Assembly: GCA_046728975.1 (NCBI GenBank)
Contig: JBKPFU010000039.1
Span: 1-6,050 of the forward strand
Origin: JBKPFU01 sp046728975
Lineage (GTDB): Bacteria > Actinomycetota > Thermoleophilia > Gaiellales > Gaiellaceae
DNA: 6,050 nt
Direction: 5' to 3'
The position numbers and the translations under genes are program-made. Position 1 is the stretch's first letter. Every line of letters starts with the position of its first letter. This document shows, in pieces, positions 5,199-6,050 of this stretch. The notes below the pieces were generated by a model. That model saw nothing but the letters and a program-made list of their open reading frames with translations. It was not told where the DNA came from and ran no database searches.

Positions 5199-5782
5199 TG
5201 CAAGCCGACGCCGGCCAGGGGCGCGAGGGGGGTCTCGTCATAGCGTTCGAGCGAGTCCCCGGTCTGGTCGAAAGCCGGGAAGAGCACGGCGAGACGACGC
5301 TCGTGGTCGATCCGGCGCGCCTGCCGGAGGCGGCGCAATACCTCCGCGACGAAGAGGGGTTCAACTTCCTCTCCGACATCACGCCGACCGACTACCTCGG
5401 CTGGGCCGACACGGCCGTGGCCGGCTACTACGGCACCGGGTCCGGTCGTCAGCTGCATCCCCACGCCGCGCAGGGGTTCGCGGCCAGGCCGCGCCCGAAG
5501 CCGAAGCGGTTCGCGATGAACTATCACCTGCTGGCAATCCCGTCGTCCCGGCGCGTCCGCCTGCAGGTTTGGCTCGACGACGACGAGCCGGTGCACAGCA
5601 TCGTTTCCGTCTGGCCGACCGCCGACTGGCACGAGCGCGAGGCGTGGGACATGATGGGCATCCGGATCGAGGGGCACCCGAACCTCCGCCGGATCCTGAT
5701 GGAGGACGACTGGGAGGGTTACCCCCTGCGGAAGGACTACCCGATCGGCGGGGAGCCGGTCCGCTTCTCGAGCGAAGAGTGA
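5198..5782 (+). CDS. nuoC: NADH-quinone oxidoreductase subunit C (start uncertain)
   Basis: This is the peripheral-arm 30-kDa subunit homologue, a hydrophilic protein without cofactor that packs against NuoB and NuoD. Recognisable blocks, numbered from GTG 5198 (194 aa), are FLSDITPTDYLGW (57-69), a Gly/Pro/Lys-rich insertion ending PKPKRF, then YHLL, and the signature WHEREAWDMMGI followed by GHPNLRRILMEDDWEGYPLRKDYP near the C-terminus. The conserved N-terminus must include FERVPG, which begins at 5246. The frame is open from TTG 5045, but residues before 5198 are Arg/Gly/Ala-rich translation of the palindrome and unlikely to be native NuoC. GTG 5198 is the nearest upstream canonical start but has no ribosome site and abuts a hairpin. 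A G-rich site (5225-5232) is ideally placed 7 nt before ATA 5240. The stop overlaps nuoD. Confidence 0.9.
   Translation: MQADAGQGREGGLVIAFERVPGLVESREEHGETTLVVDPARLPEAAQYLRDEEGFNFLSDITPTDYLGWADTAVAGYYGTGSGRQLHPHAAQGFAARPRPKPKRFAMNYHLLAIPSSRRVRLQVWLDDDEPVHSIVSVWPTADWHEREAWDMMGIRIEGHPNLRRILMEDDWEGYPLRKDYPIGGEPVRFSSEE
5225..5242 (+). promoter_or_regulatory. Candidate nuoC initiation site before a non-standard ATA codon
   Basis: GAGGGGGG (5225-5232), 7 nt, then ATA (5240-5242) lead directly into the codons for A-F-E-R-V-P-G in the NuoC frame. Spacing matches the nuoB start and the orphan site at 5039. ATA is a very rare initiator, so use of this site is uncertain. The G6 run is also a possible slippage site. 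Confidence 0.35.
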
Positions 5783-6050
5783 CCGTCGCCCCCGAAACGG
5801 CGAAGATCTACGAGGGCAGCCGCGTGCCCTCGCCGATTCCGACAGTCCTCCAGGTGCCGGAGGACCTGCGCGACTCCGAGGACATCCTCCAGGTCAACTT
5901 CGGGCCCAACCATCCCTCGACGCACGGCGTCCTGCGCCTGATCGTCGACCTCCACGGCGAGGACGTGGTCGGGCTGACGGCCGTGATCGGCTACCTCCAT
6001 ACCGGCTTCGAGAAGAACATGGAGCAGAAGACGTGGTGGAAGGCGATCAC
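5779..6050 (+). CDS. nuoD: NADH-quinone oxidoreductase subunit D, 5' part
   Basis: This is the 49-kDa subunit homologue, which together with NuoB forms the quinone-binding pocket beside cluster N2. Ninety codons are present and the gene runs off the window. Diagnostic blocks are NFGPNHPSTHGVLR (40-53), whose second histidine (H49) corresponds to the quinone-pocket His of the family, and GYLHTGFEKNMEQKTWWKAI (about 71-90). The N-terminal 37 residues are a variable leader. The GTG start at 5779 overlaps the nuoC stop as GTGA, which implies coupled translation; its own ribosome site is weak. Confidence 0.95.
   Translation, partial: MTVAPETAKIYEGSRVPSPIPTVLQVPEDLRDSEDILQVNFGPNHPSTHGVLRLIVDLHGEDVVGLTAVIGYLHTGFEKNMEQKTWWKAI

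Noticed and set aside
4495..5677. Long minus-strand frames opposite nuoB and nuoC
   Set aside because: They are composed of His/Arg/Asp-rich shadow sequence opposite clearly conserved complex I genes.
1..6050. CRISPR array, toxin-antitoxin pair, integrase, transposase, rRNA or tRNA
   Set aside because: I found no regularly spaced repeats, no recognisable recombinase or toxin motifs and no tRNA cloverleaf in either strand.

Overview
The window is GC-rich with strong third-position G/C bias and frequent GTG and TTG start codons. The complex I proteins, the A-type carrier and the small zinc-ribbon protein look actinobacterial, perhaps Thermoleophilia (Gaiellales/Solirubrobacterales-like). That placement is inferred from protein character, not from a search.

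Left half, minus strand, read right to left. An A-type iron-sulfur carrier (3976 to 3572) is followed by a 205-bp gap. Next come a thioredoxin-reductase-like ferredoxin/flavodoxin-NADP+ reductase (3366 to 2356), a 65-residue double-CxxC zinc-ribbon protein (2290 to 2093), a roughly 140-bp gap with a terminator-like hairpin, and a large secreted Asp-box/BNR beta-propeller protein (1952 to 1) whose C-terminus lies outside the window.

Right half, plus strand. The divergently transcribed start of the complex I operon is nuoA (4121-4483), nuoB (4474-5055), nuoC (to 5782) and the 5' part of nuoD (5779 onward). The genes are tightly coupled: nuoA and nuoB overlap by 10 bp, and nuoC and nuoD overlap as GTGA. 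The 144-bp divergent region between erpA and nuoA carries TAnnnT-type -10 elements facing both ways, a 7-bp inverted repeat and a 9-bp direct repeat.

Functionally the window joins Fe-S cluster delivery, NADPH/ferredoxin redox chemistry and the Fe-S/quinone modules of NADH dehydrogenase. The propeller gene appears to be an unrelated exported protein.

The main anomaly is the nuoB-nuoC junction. A long imperfect palindrome (5070-5172) plus a second hairpin (5184-5198) sits there. On either side are what look like two diverged copies of a nuoC initiation region, each a G-run, a 7-nt spacer, a start-position codon and an encoded F-x-R-V-P-G. The left copy, at TTG 5052, has the better ribosome site but is in the wrong frame for NuoC and meets a stop at 5241. 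The right copy is in the NuoC frame but has ATA at the start position. This looks like a small palindromic element that split or duplicated the nuoC start. I see no defence system, CRISPR array, RNA gene or intact transposase.
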